Made by a program: the position numbers and the translations under genes. The notes below the pieces were generated by a model. The model was not told where the DNA came from, ran no database searches, and saw only the letters and a program-made list of their open reading frames with translations. A stretch of 11,923 nt of DNA from contig DOOI01000041.1 in assembly GCA_003512825.1 (NCBI GenBank), positions 1 to 11,923 of the forward strand, written 5' to 3'. This DNA comes from Paracoccaceae bacterium. GTDB lineage: Bacteria; Pseudomonadota; Alphaproteobacteria; Rhodobacterales; Rhodobacteraceae. Position 1 is the stretch's first letter. Each line of letters opens with the position of its first letter. Of this stretch, positions 1 through 9,610 are shown one piece after another.

Positions 1-522
1 TGGTTTGCCAACAATGTTGGAGCGGCCAATCACAACGGCATTTTTGCCTGCAAGCGACCCCAAATGTTCGCGCAGCATCATCAGGCAGCCCAAGGGCGTG
101 CAGGGCACCATGGATTTTTGGCCCGTTGCGAGCAGACCGACGTTGGAGATGTGGAAGCCGTCAACGTCCTTCGCAGGATTGATGGCGTTGATCACCAGGT
201 CTTCGTTGAGGTGTTTGGGCAACGGCAGCTGCACGAGGATGCCGTGCACAGCGGGGTCGTTATTGAGCTGGTCGATCAGGGCTAGCAGCTCGGCCTCGGG
301 CGTGTCGGGGCTGAGTTTGTGCTCATAGCTGTTCATGCCCACTTCAACGGTTTGTTTGCCTTTGGAGCGCACATAGACTTGGCTGGCAGGGTCTTCCCCT
401 ACAAGGACGACAGCGAGGCCGGGGGTGACGCCGTGATCGGCTTTGAGGCGGGCCACGTGTTCGGCAACTTGGCCACGCACTTTGGCGGCGAAGGCTTTGC
501 CGTCGATGATGGTTGCGCTCAT
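1..522 (-). CDS. folD: Bifunctional methylene-THF dehydrogenase / methenyl-THF cyclohydrolase FolD (partial)
   Basis: FolD is a cytosolic enzyme that oxidises 5,10-methylene-tetrahydrofolate to methenyl-THF with NADP+ and hydrolyses that to 10-formyl-THF. Only the first 174 codons are present; FolD is usually about 295-300 residues, so roughly 40% at the C-terminus lies beyond the left edge. In the translation I see the YVRSK segment with the catalytic Tyr50 and Lys54, a VQLPLP motif at about 97-102, KDVDGF at 118-123 with the conserved Asp121, PCTPLG at 140-145, and the start of the dinucleotide-binding domain (GRSNIVGKP at 166-174). The ATG at 522 is supported by a GAGGAG ribosome binding site seven bases upstream. 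The gene is 128 bp downstream of fhs, whose product makes 10-formyl-THF from formate, so the two enzymes feed the same pool. Family identity is very secure; completeness beyond the edge cannot be judged. Confidence 0.97.
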   Translation of the reverse strand, partial: MSATIIDGKAFAAKVRGQVAEHVARLKADHGVTPGLAVVLVGEDPASQVYVRSKGKQTVEVGMNSYEHKLSPDTPEAELLALIDQLNNDPAVHGILVQLPLPKHLNEDLVINAINPAKDVDGFHISNVGLLATGQKSMVPCTPLGCLMMLREHLGSLAGKNAVVIGRSNIVGKP

Positions 523-529
523 TGGAGTT

Positions 530-535
530 CTCCTC
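530..535 (-). promoter_or_regulatory. Ribosome binding site of folD
   Basis: The minus strand reads GAGGAG, followed by a seven-base spacer and the ATG at 522. This strong Shine-Dalgarno match fixes the folD start. Directly upstream (538-553) is a potential small hairpin, CAGCTC-CTTT-GGGCTG, with six pairs including one G-U; its function is unknown. I see no convincing separate folD promoter in the 128-bp gap. Confidence 0.8.
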
Positions 536-614
536 GCCAGCCCAAAGGAGCTGAAAATGTTGTGCCGCGCAGGGGGATGGGCGCGGCTATGGCAGGTTTG
601 ATGTCAGGGGTGAA

Positions 615-636
615 CGGGGCACCCGAAGGCACCCCG
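615..636 (-). terminator. UUCG-capped hairpin just downstream of fhs (terminator-like, no U tract)
   Basis: On the minus strand, 15 bases after the fhs stop, the RNA can fold into a nine-pair stem (636-628 with 623-615) closed by a C(UUCG)G tetraloop. The stem is mostly G-C with two adjacent G-U wobbles. UUCG loops closed by C-G are exceptionally stable. A rho-independent terminator would normally be followed by a run of U, but here only UUC follows before a C-rich stretch. It may therefore act as a 3'-end protecting stem, a partial terminator, or a pause site between fhs and folD. Confidence 0.45.
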
Positions 637-650
637 CCACGTTTTGCTGT

Positions 651-2327
651 TTAGAACAGGCCCTCGACGAATCCTTCGTCGTTGAGGCGGATCACCTCGG
701 CAGAAGGCACGCGGGGCAGACCGGGCATTGTCATGATCTCGCCGCAGATGACCACGACGAAGCCAGCGCCTGCCGAGAGGCGGACTTCACGGACGGGCAC
801 CGAGTGACCGGTGGGGGCGCCACGCAGGTTCGGATCGGTCGAGAAGCTGTATTGGGTTTTGGCCATACAGACAGGGAGATGGCCATATCCCGCGGCTTCC
901 CATGCTTTGAGTTGGTCGCGAATGGACTTGTCCGCGAGCACTTCGTCTGCGTGGTAGATGCGCTTGGCGACGGTTTCGATCTTTTGGAAGAGCGACATTT
1001 CATCGGGATAAATCGGCGCGAAGTTGGCTGCGCCAGACTCGGCCATTTGCACGACTTTATGCGCCAGATCTTCGATCCCGGCGGAGCCTTGTGCCCAATG
1101 CTTGCACAAGATTGCCTCGGCACCTTGCTGGGCGACATAGGCTTTGACTGCTTCGACTTCGGCATCGGTATCTGAATAGAAGTGGTTGATCGCGACGACG
1201 ACAGGAACGCCGAAGGATTTGACGTTGGAGATGTGGCGGCCAAGGTTGGGGCAGCCCTTCTTGACCGCGTCAACATTTTCTCCACCAAGATCAGCTTTGG
1301 CCACGCCGCCATTCATCTTCATCGCGCGCACCGTGGCCACGATGACCGCTGCCGCGGGCATGAGGCCTGCTTTGCGGCACTTGATATCAAAGAATTTTTC
1401 CGCGCCGAGATCTGCGCCGAAGCCTGCTTCGGTGACAACATATTCACCGAGTTTCAGTGCGGTTTGCGTGGCGATGACCGAGTTACAGCCATGCGCGATA
1501 TTGGCAAACGGGCCGCCGTGCACGAAGGCGGGGTTATTTTCCAGCGTCTGCACGAGGTTTGGTTGCATCGCGTCTTTCAGCAGGACGGTCATTGCACCGT
1601 CGGCCTTGATGTCGCGGCAATAGATCGGGGTCTTGTCGCGGCGATAGGCCACCACGATGTCGCCCAGACGCTTTTGCAGGTCGGTGAGATCTTTGGACAG
1701 GCACAAGATCGCCATGACTTCGGAGGCCACAGTGATGTCAAAACCCGTCTGACGCGGGAAGCCGTTGGAGACGCCGCCGAGCGAGGTGACGATGTCGCGC
1801 AGAGCGCGGTCGTTCATGTCCATGACGCGACGCCACACAACGCGGCGCTCGTCGATTTGCAGCTCATTGCCCCAATAGATGTGGTTGTCGATCATCGCCG
1901 AGAGCAGGTTATGCGCCGAGGTGATGGCGTGGAAATCACCCGTGAAATGGAGGTTCATTTCCTCCATTGGCACGACTTGTGCCATGCCGCCGCCTGCCGC
2001 GCCGCCCTTCATGCCGAAGTTCGGGCCAAGCGAGGCTTCGCGGATGCAGATCACGGCCTTTTTGCCGATGCGGTTGAGGCCGTCACCCAAGCCCACGGTT
2101 GTGGTGGTTTTGCCTTCGCCTGCGGGTGTCGGGTTGATGGCAGTCACGAGGATCAGCTTGCCATCTTTCTTGCCTTGCAGCGAGGAGATGAAATCTTGGG
2201 AGACCTTCGCCTTGTCATGGCCGTAGGGCAGAAGATGCTCTGCTGGGATACCCAATTTGTTGCCTATCTCCATGATCGGCTTTTTTTTCGCTTCGCGCGC
2301 GATCTCGATGTCGGTCTTAAAGGCCAT
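651..2327 (-). CDS. fhs: Formate-tetrahydrofolate ligase (10-formyl-THF synthetase)
   Basis: Fhs joins formate to tetrahydrofolate using ATP, giving 10-formyl-THF for purine and formyl-Met synthesis or, in reverse, releasing formate from C1 units. The 558-residue protein matches the usual family length of about 555-560. Near the N-terminus is the ATP-binding loop [11 protein letters not shown] (about residues 67-77), followed by the family signature [19 protein letters not shown] (about 96-114), then the FTGDFHAI segment (about 128-135). The ATG at 2327 has an AGAGAGGA ribosome binding site about nine bases upstream. A 209-bp leader with several inverted repeats separates it from the MOSC gene upstream, suggesting its own promoter. 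folD lies downstream on the same strand. In methylotrophic and C1-oxidising Rhodobacterales this pair handles formaldehyde- or demethylation-derived C1 units; that role here is inference. Codons 14-16 contain an A8 run (see findings). Confidence 0.98.
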   Translation of the reverse strand: MAFKTDIEIAREAKKKPIMEIGNKLGIPAEHLLPYGHDKAKVSQDFISSLQGKKDGKLILVTAINPTPAGEGKTTTTVGLGDGLNRIGKKAVICIREASLGPNFGMKGGAAGGGMAQVVPMEEMNLHFTGDFHAITSAHNLLSAMIDNHIYWGNELQIDERRVVWRRVMDMNDRALRDIVTSLGGVSNGFPRQTGFDITVASEVMAILCLSKDLTDLQKRLGDIVVAYRRDKTPIYCRDIKADGAMTVLLKDAMQPNLVQTLENNPAFVHGGPFANIAHGCNSVIATQTALKLGEYVVTEAGFGADLGAEKFFDIKCRKAGLMPAAAVIVATVRAMKMNGGVAKADLGGENVDAVKKGCPNLGRHISNVKSFGVPVVVAINHFYSDTDAEVEAVKAYVAQQGAEAILCKHWAQGSAGIEDLAHKVVQMAESGAANFAPIYPDEMSLFQKIETVAKRIYHADEVLADKSIRDQLKAWEAAGYGHLPVCMAKTQYSFSTDPNLRGAPTGHSVPVREVRLSAGAGFVVVICGEIMTMPGLPRVPSAEVIRLNDEGFVEGLF

Positions 2328-2536
2328 GGCCGGGGTTCCTCTCTCGCTCCCTGCAACCCCAAACGCGTGCTTGGGTGCTGAAGGGAGTGATAACGTGCTT
2401 TAGCGACGATCCAAGGTCGCGAATCCGACATTTCCGACGCGGGATGCGGCGGTATGCTGTAAAGGGTTTCGCATCGGAAATCGACTAAGCGGAGAGGAAA
2501 CGAAAGAAAGGCCTGTTTTGGAAGGCACCCCTTGGT
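2328..2536 (-). promoter_or_regulatory. fhs leader / intergenic region with several inverted repeats
   Basis: This 209-bp gap between the MOSC gene and fhs holds no convincing gene. It contains at least three inverted repeats: eight-base arms at 2430-2437 and 2474-2481 (ATTTCCGA/TCGGAAAT) 36 bases apart; five-base arms at 2403-2407 and 2416-2420 (GCGAC/GTCGC); and a seven-pair stem at 2358-2375 (CCCAAGC, loop ACGC, GTTTGGG). A weak sigma-70-like pair is possible on the minus strand: TTGGAT at 2414-2409, then 16 bases, then TATCAC at 2392-2387. It matches the consensus at only seven of twelve positions, so it is a suggestion. The fhs ribosome binding site lies at about 2337-2344. I infer a regulated promoter or structured 5' leader, but recognise no known riboswitch class. 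Confidence 0.4.
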
Positions 2537-3115
2537 TCAGCCGCGCCACTTTCGTTGCGCCGGAATGAAGAGGGTCAATGCATCGTTCAGGTGCAGCGCA
2601 CCTTCGCGCTCGACCCAAGCGGTGAGGCCTCGCCGCCCCTTGGCGGCCGCGGGATAGGCGCGGCCAAGGCCGGGGTGTTCGGCTTCTATTACGCGGCCAG
2701 TCCAAGCGCAGGGAAGGTTTTCCATATCAATCGCGAGTGTCGCCCCCGAGGGGGCTTGCAGGCGGCTGCCGGGCGGCAAATGCTTGAGGTCGGGCAGACC
2801 TGTTACGATCATGGACGCGCCAACCCATTCGGGTGCAAGCGCCGCGATGCCTAAAGCAGCCGCCGTTTCGGCCAGTTCTTCGGTAGAGAGCACCGTCACT
2901 TGGCGTGTATTGCGAATTGGCGTGCCGCGTGGATGAAGCGCTGTAACGCGCGCGCACGACGGGCGAATGGCCCCGCCATGGCATTCCCCCTCAAAGCCAT
3001 CGAACCTGGCCTGAACGGATGCAAGCGGGGTCGCGCGCAGGTTGGCGGCGCGATCGGGCACGATTCCAAGCCATGAGATGCGCGCGTCCAGCGCGACACG
3101 TTTGAGCACAGCCAT
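2537..3115 (-). CDS. MOSC-domain protein (molybdenum cofactor sulfurase C-terminal type)
   Basis: This is a 192-residue protein made almost entirely of a single MOSC domain. The family includes parts of molybdenum-cofactor sulfurases and the mARC and YiiM enzymes. Visible hallmarks are the ECHGG segment (44-48, His46) and the conserved Cys in ENLPCAW (Cys136), the residue thought to carry sulfur or coordinate the cofactor in the family. Short stand-alone MOSC proteins like this lack the aminotransferase-like domain of full sulfurases, and their substrates are mostly unknown. The frame stays open upstream to 3199 inside corA, but I chose the ATG at 3115: it overlaps the corA stop as TGATG and the N-terminus then reads MAVLKRVALDARISWLG. 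This indicates translational coupling to corA. No molybdenum-enzyme gene is in the window, so a specific function cannot be given. Confidence 0.85.
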   Translation of the reverse strand: MAVLKRVALDARISWLGIVPDRAANLRATPLASVQARFDGFEGECHGGAIRPSCARVTALHPRGTPIRNTRQVTVLSTEELAETAAALGIAALAPEWVGASMIVTGLPDLKHLPPGSRLQAPSGATLAIDMENLPCAWTGRVIEAEHPGLGRAYPAAAKGRRGLTAWVEREGALHLNDALTLFIPAQRKWRG

Positions 3116-4068
3116 CAGAACCACCCGCGCCATTTGAACCAGAGATAAGGAAGCAAGCCCGAGACGACCATGGCCGCGAGCGCGGCAGGGTAGCCCCAAG
3201 GCTGCGCCAATTCCGGCATGGATGCGAAGTTCATGCCGTAGATCGTACCGACCAACGTCGGGGGCAGGAAGACCACTGCGACGACCGAGAAGAATTTAAT
3301 AATGTCGTTTTGCTCGAGGTTGACCAGACCTAGGGTTGCGTCGAGCAAAAATGCCGTGCGGCCAGACATGCTGGACGCGTGCTCGGTCAAGGAGCGAATA
3401 TCTGCAACAAGTGTAAGGGCTTGGTCCTTGTTCTCTTGCGATATGCCATGACGCCCAGGGAATTGGGCGAGGTGGCCGGAAATGCGATCCAATGACGCAA
3501 GGCTGTCGCGGATTTGGGCGTTCAACTCGCCGCGCTGACCGATGCGGCCGATGACAAACCGCAGCGCGCCGGGCCTTTTACGCACCCCACCGGACGCGGC
3601 AAAGACTTCGGTGGCGATTGAATCCAGTGCCTTGCCTTCGCGCTCGATCACGTCTGCGAGGCGGTCGACCACAGCTTCGAGAAGCGCGAGGAGGAGCGAG
3701 AGCGGATCTGTGATCCCGGCCCGCGAGCGCGCGGCTTGAACAAGGAAGCTCTTGAACGCGGAGGGGGTATGGTAGCGGATCGTTACGAGCCGTTCTGGAT
3801 GCAGCACGAAGGTGACAGGCGCAAGCAATGGACGCTCGGTTTCGCTGCCTGACAGGAGGCTGGCGGTCAGAAGAAGCGCCGGGCCATCGGCATAGATACG
3901 GCTTGAGCTTTCAATTTCGGCCATGTCTTCGCGGGTGGGCAAATCGACCTTGAGGAGGTCTTCGAGGCTGGCTTCTTCGGTGTTTGAGGGGTGGTCAAGG
4001 TCAGTCCAAAGCACAGGACCAATCGCCGGGGTCAGAAGACCCTCATGGATGGCATAATCAGCGCGCAT
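3115..4068 (-). CDS. corA: CorA-family magnesium/cobalt transport protein
   Basis: CorA is a homopentameric inner-membrane channel that lets Mg2+ (also Co2+ and Ni2+) enter the cell, gated by Mg2+ binding to its large cytoplasmic domain. The 317 residues are close to the classic enterobacterial CorA length of 316. I see the N-terminal TREDMAEIESSSR segment (about 45-57), typical of CorA proper, a long helical middle part, then EQNDIIKFFSVVAVVFLPPTL leading into the first membrane helix (about 255-277). The signature YGMNF (277-281) follows, with the MPEL periplasmic loop (284-287) and the second membrane helix (about 293-311). A short basic WFKWRGWF tail ends it, as in other CorA proteins. 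The match in both TMs and the MPEL loop favours CorA over ZntB. Only three bases separate its ATG from the tam stop, and its stop overlaps the MOSC start, so these three genes are almost surely co-transcribed. Confidence 0.93.
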   Translation of the reverse strand: MRADYAIHEGLLTPAIGPVLWTDLDHPSNTEEASLEDLLKVDLPTREDMAEIESSSRIYADGPALLLTASLLSGSETERPLLAPVTFVLHPERLVTIRYHTPSAFKSFLVQAARSRAGITDPLSLLLALLEAVVDRLADVIEREGKALDSIATEVFAASGGVRKRPGALRFVIGRIGQRGELNAQIRDSLASLDRISGHLAQFPGRHGISQENKDQALTLVADIRSLTEHASSMSGRTAFLLDATLGLVNLEQNDIIKFFSVVAVVFLPPTLVGTIYGMNFASMPELAQPWGYPAALAAMVVSGLLPYLWFKWRGWF

Positions 4069-4071
4069 TGA

Positions 4072-4844
4072 TCAAACCGTCAGTGTGAAAAAGAGGCGGC
4101 GGAAGGGGAAAAGCACAGAGCCATTCGCGGATTTGGGATAGGCGTGATCCATGACGGTCTCGTAGGCGGCGATGAGATGGGCCTGCTCGGCGGGATCAAG
4201 GACATTGAGCACAGGGCGGGCAAAGGTGGCTTCGGTAAAGCGGCGCACGGGATGGCCGTCTGTAGGCTCAAGCACTTGATAATAGTCGGTTTCCCAAAGT
4301 GACAACGTGCCCAAAGGGGCGAGCAGGCGGTGATATTCGACGGGGGTCAGCACAGCCGGACCAGAGGCGGGATCATAGCGGCCGGGGAAATGTTCGGCCA
4401 TCAAGCTAAGCCAGACCCGGTGCGAGGGGGCGTTGTTTTGGTGGGGCACCTGCACCGCAAGCGTGCCACCTTTGGCCAAGCTGGCGGCAAGGCGCGGCAG
4501 GAGGGTGTCATGCCCTGCCAGCCAATGCAGGGCAGCATTTGAAAAGATCAAGGCGGGCGGCTTGGTAGGGGCCCATTGCGCGATGTCAGCTTCGCAGAGC
4601 GTGGTGTAGGCGGCGGTGGCTTGGGCTTCGTCGAGCATGGCCGGGCTGGCATCAACGCCATGCAGGGGGCGACCAAGCCTCGCGAGGGGGTCGCCCATAA
4701 CGCCCGAGCCGCATCCAAGATCTATAACATCCCCGTCGGGCAAGCGCGTGACCGCATGGAGCAGATCCAGAGCAGGGCGCAAACGCTGACCCCGGAACCT
4801 ATGGTAGGTCCCGGGGTTCCAGTCATTTTGAGGCGTTGTGGCGC

Positions 4845-4848
<4 letters not shown>
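4072..4848 (-). CDS. tam: Trans-aconitate 2-methyltransferase (SAM-dependent)
   Basis: Tam is a soluble class I methyltransferase that uses S-adenosylmethionine to methylate trans-aconitate, a by-product that inhibits aconitase. The protein is 258 residues, close to the family norm of about 252. The N-terminal [22 protein letters not shown] region (9-30) closely resembles the family hallmark. SAM-binding motif [10 protein letters not shown], is at 41-49; [12 protein letters not shown] follows, then EADIAQWAP and FSNAALHWL (motif IV region), and the C-terminal [12 protein letters not shown] matches known Tam ends. The start codon is GTG at 4848, overlapping the ftsH stop by four bases (GTGA); the next in-frame Met is residue 51, inside the SAM-binding site, so this start is well supported. 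Substrate is assigned by family resemblance only; a close relative with another small acid substrate is possible. Confidence 0.88.
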
Positions 4849-6755
<1,907 letters not shown>

Positions 6756-6762
6756 GAAGGTT

Positions 6763-6767
6763 CTCCT
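6763..6767 (-). promoter_or_regulatory. Ribosome binding site deciding the TTG start of ftsH
   Basis: The minus strand reads AGGAG, a seven-base spacer (AACCTTC), then TTG at 6755-6753. The protein from there begins (M)GNARNIAFW, as FtsH proteins of Rhodobacterales usually do. The ATG at 6821 lacks any such site. Confidence 0.8.
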
Positions 6768-6782
6768 GCGTCGAATGAATGG

Positions 6783-6799
6783 TCCGTCTTTGTGACGGA
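6783..6799 (-). promoter_or_regulatory. Small hairpin in the ftsH leader
   Basis: The minus strand can form a six-pair stem TCCGTC/GACGGA with the loop ACAAA, 16 bases upstream of the ftsH ribosome binding site. No U tract follows, so it does not look like a terminator of tilS. In addition CCAAG at 6806-6802 can pair with CTTGG at 6756-6752, which contains the TTG start codon. Whether this leader structure affects translation is unknown. Confidence 0.35.
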
Positions 6800-6811
6800 A
6801 ACTTGGTGACA

Positions 6812-6839
6812 AGATAGGCATCGGCGCGGCAGGTTCAAT
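6812..6839 (-). promoter_or_regulatory. Putative heat-shock (RpoH/sigma-32) promoter of ftsH
   Basis: On the minus strand, ATTGAA (6839-6834) is followed by 15 bases and CCTATCT (6818-6812). These fit the alphaproteobacterial RpoH pattern of a CTTGAA-like -35 and a CYTATNT -10; the -10 is a full match and the -35 matches five of six. Transcription would begin near 6805, about 50 bases before the TTG start. ftsH is a known heat-shock regulon member in several bacteria, which supports the reading. The upstream in-frame ATG at 6821 would lie between the two elements and so be outside this transcript. This is a motif call by eye, without experimental evidence. Confidence 0.5.
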
Positions 6840-6882
6840 GCGGATCGTCCTTGCGGGCGGTATTCCGCGACAATCAGACCCG

Positions 6883-8256
6883 TTACGGCCCAGTTTTTTG
6901 CATCAGCACGTCGTGCAAAGTCCATAAACGCCCCTTTGGGGTGAGGCGCAGCCCGTCATCGGGGCCGAACCCGATGGCGGAGCATGCAACGAGTCGCTCA
7001 CCTTGCCAGAGGGCGGGCAGGCTGCGGGCGGCGCGATAAGAAGGTGCGGAGGCAGGTTTTTCGCCCGCCTGCACCCAGCCATCATGACCCAGCGCCCGAA
7101 TTTCGCTTTCTGGCAGGGTTTCGTGCCAATGGACCGACCAACGCCCATCCCAGAGCGCGCCCTCTGCAACAGCTGTGCGAAGCGCTGCGACCGCAGCGTA
7201 TTCGCGAAAAATGCGAATATGTGCGCGCTCGGTGACGGCTTCGCACCCATGCAAGGTGCCCGCGCCACCAGCTAGCAATAGGTCGAGCAAGGCTTCCAAA
7301 GGTGCTTCCCGAGGGGGGTAGCCCCCCCCTGCGACATGTTGCAGGCTCGCACTGAGAAGGCGGAGTTGGGTTTCGCGTTCAACACATGCGAATGCGTCAC
7401 GGGCAAGGAGAAGATCGCCTGTTTGCCTGTCCTCCTGACCTAACGCCTGCCAAACCGCCAAGGTGCGGGCGGCAAGGGCCTGAGAGACGCGCGCCATGCG
7501 TTGCGCCGTTTCGGCCAAACGCGTGGCACCAAGCCCGTCTGCCTCAAGGCCTGCAATACGGCTGCGGATCCGGGCGCGTTCATATGTGGGGTCAGTATTG
7601 GTAGGATCCTCAACCCAAGGGCCATGCAAGACCTTGAGATAATGCCTCAAATCGGAACGGGAGACATCGAGCAAAGGGCGCACCACGTGATAGGAGGGCG
7701 TGCGCCGACCCTTTTCGGGGGGCAATTTTCCCAAGACAGGAGGACTGTTTGTGCGGGGGGTATAGGGCAAGTGGATTTCACGCGACGCGCGCATCGCGGC
7801 GAGGCCATCAACACCCGAACCACGCGCAAGGCGCATGAGAAAGGTTTCGGCAACGTCGTCTTGGGTATGCGCCATCAGAACATGGCGCAGATCGCCGCGC
7901 CATTGGTCAATGCATTCAAGACGTCCCTGCCGGGCGCGGTCCATCACATTGCCTTTGCCGTTCCAAGACCAGCGCAATTTGGCATGCGGCCAGCCCAGTC
8001 GGGCACAGGTCGCGGCAACCATTTCCGCTTCAGCCGCCGCTTCCGGGCGCAGGCCGTGATCTACGGTGCAGACCCAAAGGCGCAACCCCCAAACGCGGGT
8101 CCAGTTATGGGCCAAGTATAGCATCGCCATGCTATCGCCCCCGCCGGACACCGCGAGGCCGATGTCGGTGGGAAAGTCGGGCCCCAAGAGGCGCCCCATT
8201 GAAGCCGCGAAGCGGGCGTCAAGGCTGGGCTCTTCGGTTGTCGGATTGTCGGTCAC
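6883..8256 (-). CDS. tilS: tRNA(Ile)-lysidine synthetase
   Basis: TilS attaches lysine, with ATP, to the wobble cytidine of the CAU-anticodon tRNA-Ile, so that it is charged with Ile and reads AUA codons; it is essential in most bacteria. The 457-residue protein has the PP-loop ATP-pyrophosphatase motif SGGGDS at 37-42, the [13 protein letters not shown] segment, and [26 protein letters not shown], all classic for the family. The C-terminal half is less conserved, as is usual. The frame extends two codons further to a TTG at 8262, but I prefer the GTG at 8256, which overlaps the cpoB stop by four bases (GTGA) and implies translational coupling. No good Shine-Dalgarno lies at the ideal distance; a GAGGAGG about 20 bases upstream is too far. 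The order cpoB-tilS-ftsH is widely conserved in alphaproteobacteria. Confidence 0.95.
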   Translation of the reverse strand: MTDNPTTEEPSLDARFAASMGRLLGPDFPTDIGLAVSGGGDSMAMLYLAHNWTRVWGLRLWVCTVDHGLRPEAAAEAEMVAATCARLGWPHAKLRWSWNGKGNVMDRARQGRLECIDQWRGDLRHVLMAHTQDDVAETFLMRLARGSGVDGLAAMRASREIHLPYTPRTNSPPVLGKLPPEKGRRTPSYHVVRPLLDVSRSDLRHYLKVLHGPWVEDPTNTDPTYERARIRSRIAGLEADGLGATRLAETAQRMARVSQALAARTLAVWQALGQEDRQTGDLLLARDAFACVERETQLRLLSASLQHVAGGGYPPREAPLEALLDLLLAGGAGTLHGCEAVTERAHIRIFREYAAVAALRTAVAEGALWDGRWSVHWHETLPESEIRALGHDGWVQAGEKPASAPSYRAARSLPALWQGERLVACSAIGFGPDDGLRLTPKGRLWTLHDVLMQKTGP

Positions 8257-9092
8257 TGACAACCGATCCGAGCGCGCGCCTCCTCGGCCTTCAGAACCGC
8301 AGGCGCAGTCGGAAAGCGCGAGCCAACTTCGGTAAGCGTGACGCAGGCTTCGTTCGTTTGGCCTAATTGGCCAAGCATATTGCCCAGCGCATAGAGCGCA
8401 TCAGGGGCAAGTGGACCTTCTGGCGCGGCAGAAAAGGCATCGAGATAGGCCCGCGCTGATCCAGTGCGATCTGTCACCGCTTCGAGTGCTGTGCCCCGTT
8501 TGAGATGGGCTTCTGCGGTCAATGGGCTGCCCGGGTAGGCCTCAAGGAAGGTCGCAAACTGGTTCGCGGCGCCCTGAAAGTCACCTGAGGCGAGCGCCTC
8601 CGACGCTCGCCCGAAGTCTGTTTTCTCGCCTACGGCCAATTCCGGCCCGGACGAAGGGGGGGCCGTGGTGCTGTCAACGACAGGTGCCACCGTAGCGGGG
8701 GCTGACCCGCCGCCCAATGTCGAGGTTTGGCCCAGCTTGGAGACGTCGCCGCCTTCCAGTTCAACCAGACGAAACTCGAGGTCGCCGATGCGGTTTGTTC
8801 CGTCGGCAACCACGTTGTTGATGCGATTTTCCAACTCTTCGGTGCGCGCGGTGAGGCGCGACATCTGCGCCTCGATGGCATCGACGCGCGACAGGACTGA
8901 TCCACTCACCGTCCCTGACGTGGGGGCACCCGTGGTGGACAACTCAGTCCGCAATTTTTGCACCTCGACGTTTAGAACGGTCAATTCCTGACGGATATCC
9001 GCCAAGGATTGTGCCCGGTCTTGCGCCATGGCCTGCCCTACGCCGCTCAGCGTAAGGACAAGGAGAGACACCGAGAGAAGGACGTGCCGCAT
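8253..9092 (-). CDS. cpoB: Cell division coordinator CpoB (YbgF), Tol-Pal associated periplasmic TPR protein
   Basis: CpoB is a periplasmic protein that links the Tol machine to septal peptidoglycan synthesis. The 279-residue protein begins with a signal peptide ending at AMA (cleavage after about residue 23). A coiled-coil part follows, with heptad-like LADIRQEL, VDAIEAQMSRL and LENRINNV segments, then a linker rich in Ala, Pro, Ser and Thr, and a C-terminal tetratricopeptide region starting at about FGRASEALASGDFQGAANQF. Two Cys near the end (about 250 and 278) may form a disulfide, as often seen in this group. An open frame extends to 9161, but the ATG at 9092 gives the signal peptide and has GGAG five bases upstream. 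It begins 11 bases after the pal stop, and its own stop overlaps the tilS start. Confidence 0.93.
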   Translation of the reverse strand: MRHVLLSVSLLVLTLSGVGQAMAQDRAQSLADIRQELTVLNVEVQKLRTELSTTGAPTSGTVSGSVLSRVDAIEAQMSRLTARTEELENRINNVVADGTNRIGDLEFRLVELEGGDVSKLGQTSTLGGGSAPATVAPVVDSTTAPPSSGPELAVGEKTDFGRASEALASGDFQGAANQFATFLEAYPGSPLTAEAHLKRGTALEAVTDRTGSARAYLDAFSAAPEGPLAPDALYALGNMLGQLGQTNEACVTLTEVGSRFPTAPAVLKAEEARARIGCQ

Positions 9093-9103
9093 TCTGTCTC
9101 CGA

Positions 9104-9610
9104 TCAGCCCGAAAGGCCTGCTGCCAGCACGGTTACCGCGCGACGGTTGCGCGAGTAGCACGACTCGTCCGAGCAGACCTCGATCGGGCGCTCTTTGCCG
9201 TAAGAGATTGTCTTGAGGCGCGCGGCGGAAACACCTTGCGAAATCAGATAATCTTGCACGGCTTGTGCGCGGCGCGCGCCGAGGGCGAGGTTGTATTCGC
9301 GGGTGCCTTGCTCGTCGGCGTGGCCTTCGATGATAGCGGTATAGGCGCCATTGGAGTTAAGCCAATTGGTCTGGCTATCCAAGACGGCTTGCGCCTCGGG
9401 GCTTAGAGATGCCTGATCGACTGCGAAGAGAACGCGATCGCCAACGGATTGCTGGAAATAGGCCGCCGAAGTGGGGTCGGAGGCAGACCCCAGACCCGCG
9501 CCATTCGCGCCGCCTAGATTGACGTCATTGCCGCCAAATCGGTTTGGGTTGGTACAGGCCGCCAGCCCGAGGGCTGCGGTGAGGAGGAGGCTTTTTGCCA
9601 AGAGATTCAT
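9104..9610 (-). CDS. pal: Peptidoglycan-associated lipoprotein Pal
   Basis: Pal is an outer-membrane lipoprotein whose OmpA-like domain binds the diaminopimelate peptide of peptidoglycan and, alternately, TolB. The 168-residue precursor has a lipoprotein signal with lipobox LAAC (16-19); Cys19 is the lipidated residue. Thr follows, with no Asp at +2, consistent with transport to the outer membrane. A Gly/Asn-rich linker leads to the OmpA domain: FAVDQASLSPEA, then GHADEQGT (96-103, Asp99) and EYNLALGARRAQAV (105-118, Arg113/Arg114), the ligand-binding signature. CSDESC (146-151) is a Cys pair common in alphaproteobacterial Pal. The ATG at 9610 has a modest GGAT eight bases upstream. It sits between tolB and cpoB as in most Tol-Pal operons. 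Confidence 0.97.
   Translation of the reverse strand: MNLLAKSLLLTAALGLAACTNPNRFGGNDVNLGGANGAGLGSASDPTSAAYFQQSVGDRVLFAVDQASLSPEAQAVLDSQTNWLNSNGAYTAIIEGHADEQGTREYNLALGARRAQAVQDYLISQGVSAARLKTISYGKERPIEVCSDESCYSRNRRAVTVLAAGLSG

Noticed and set aside
139..154. 16-base exact match gacgttggagatgtgg shared with 1221-1236 (folD and fhs)
   Set aside because: Both copies encode the same short peptide HISNV in unrelated proteins using preferred codons; flanks do not match, so this looks like chance rather than a repeat or recombination site.
1182..2381. 399-codon open frame on the plus strand antisense to fhs
   Set aside because: Same situation as opposite ftsH: mirrored codon bias of fhs, His/Asp/Ala-rich protein with no family resemblance.
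2400..2705. 101-codon minus-strand open frame overlapping the MOSC gene end and the fhs leader
   Set aside because: Two thirds of it is an out-of-frame reading of the MOSC gene, with an Arg/Pro-rich composition. Its remaining part covers the inverted repeats of the leader; no ribosome binding site precedes any internal start.
6821..6821. ATG at 6821 as the start of ftsH
   Set aside because: No ribosome binding site, it would lie between the putative promoter elements, and it adds a 22-residue basic extension not typical of FtsH. The TTG at 6755 has a well placed AGGAG.
6756..6882. Possible intrinsic terminator between tilS and ftsH
   Set aside because: The only clear hairpin (6783-6799) has six pairs and no following U tract, so termination here is not supported.
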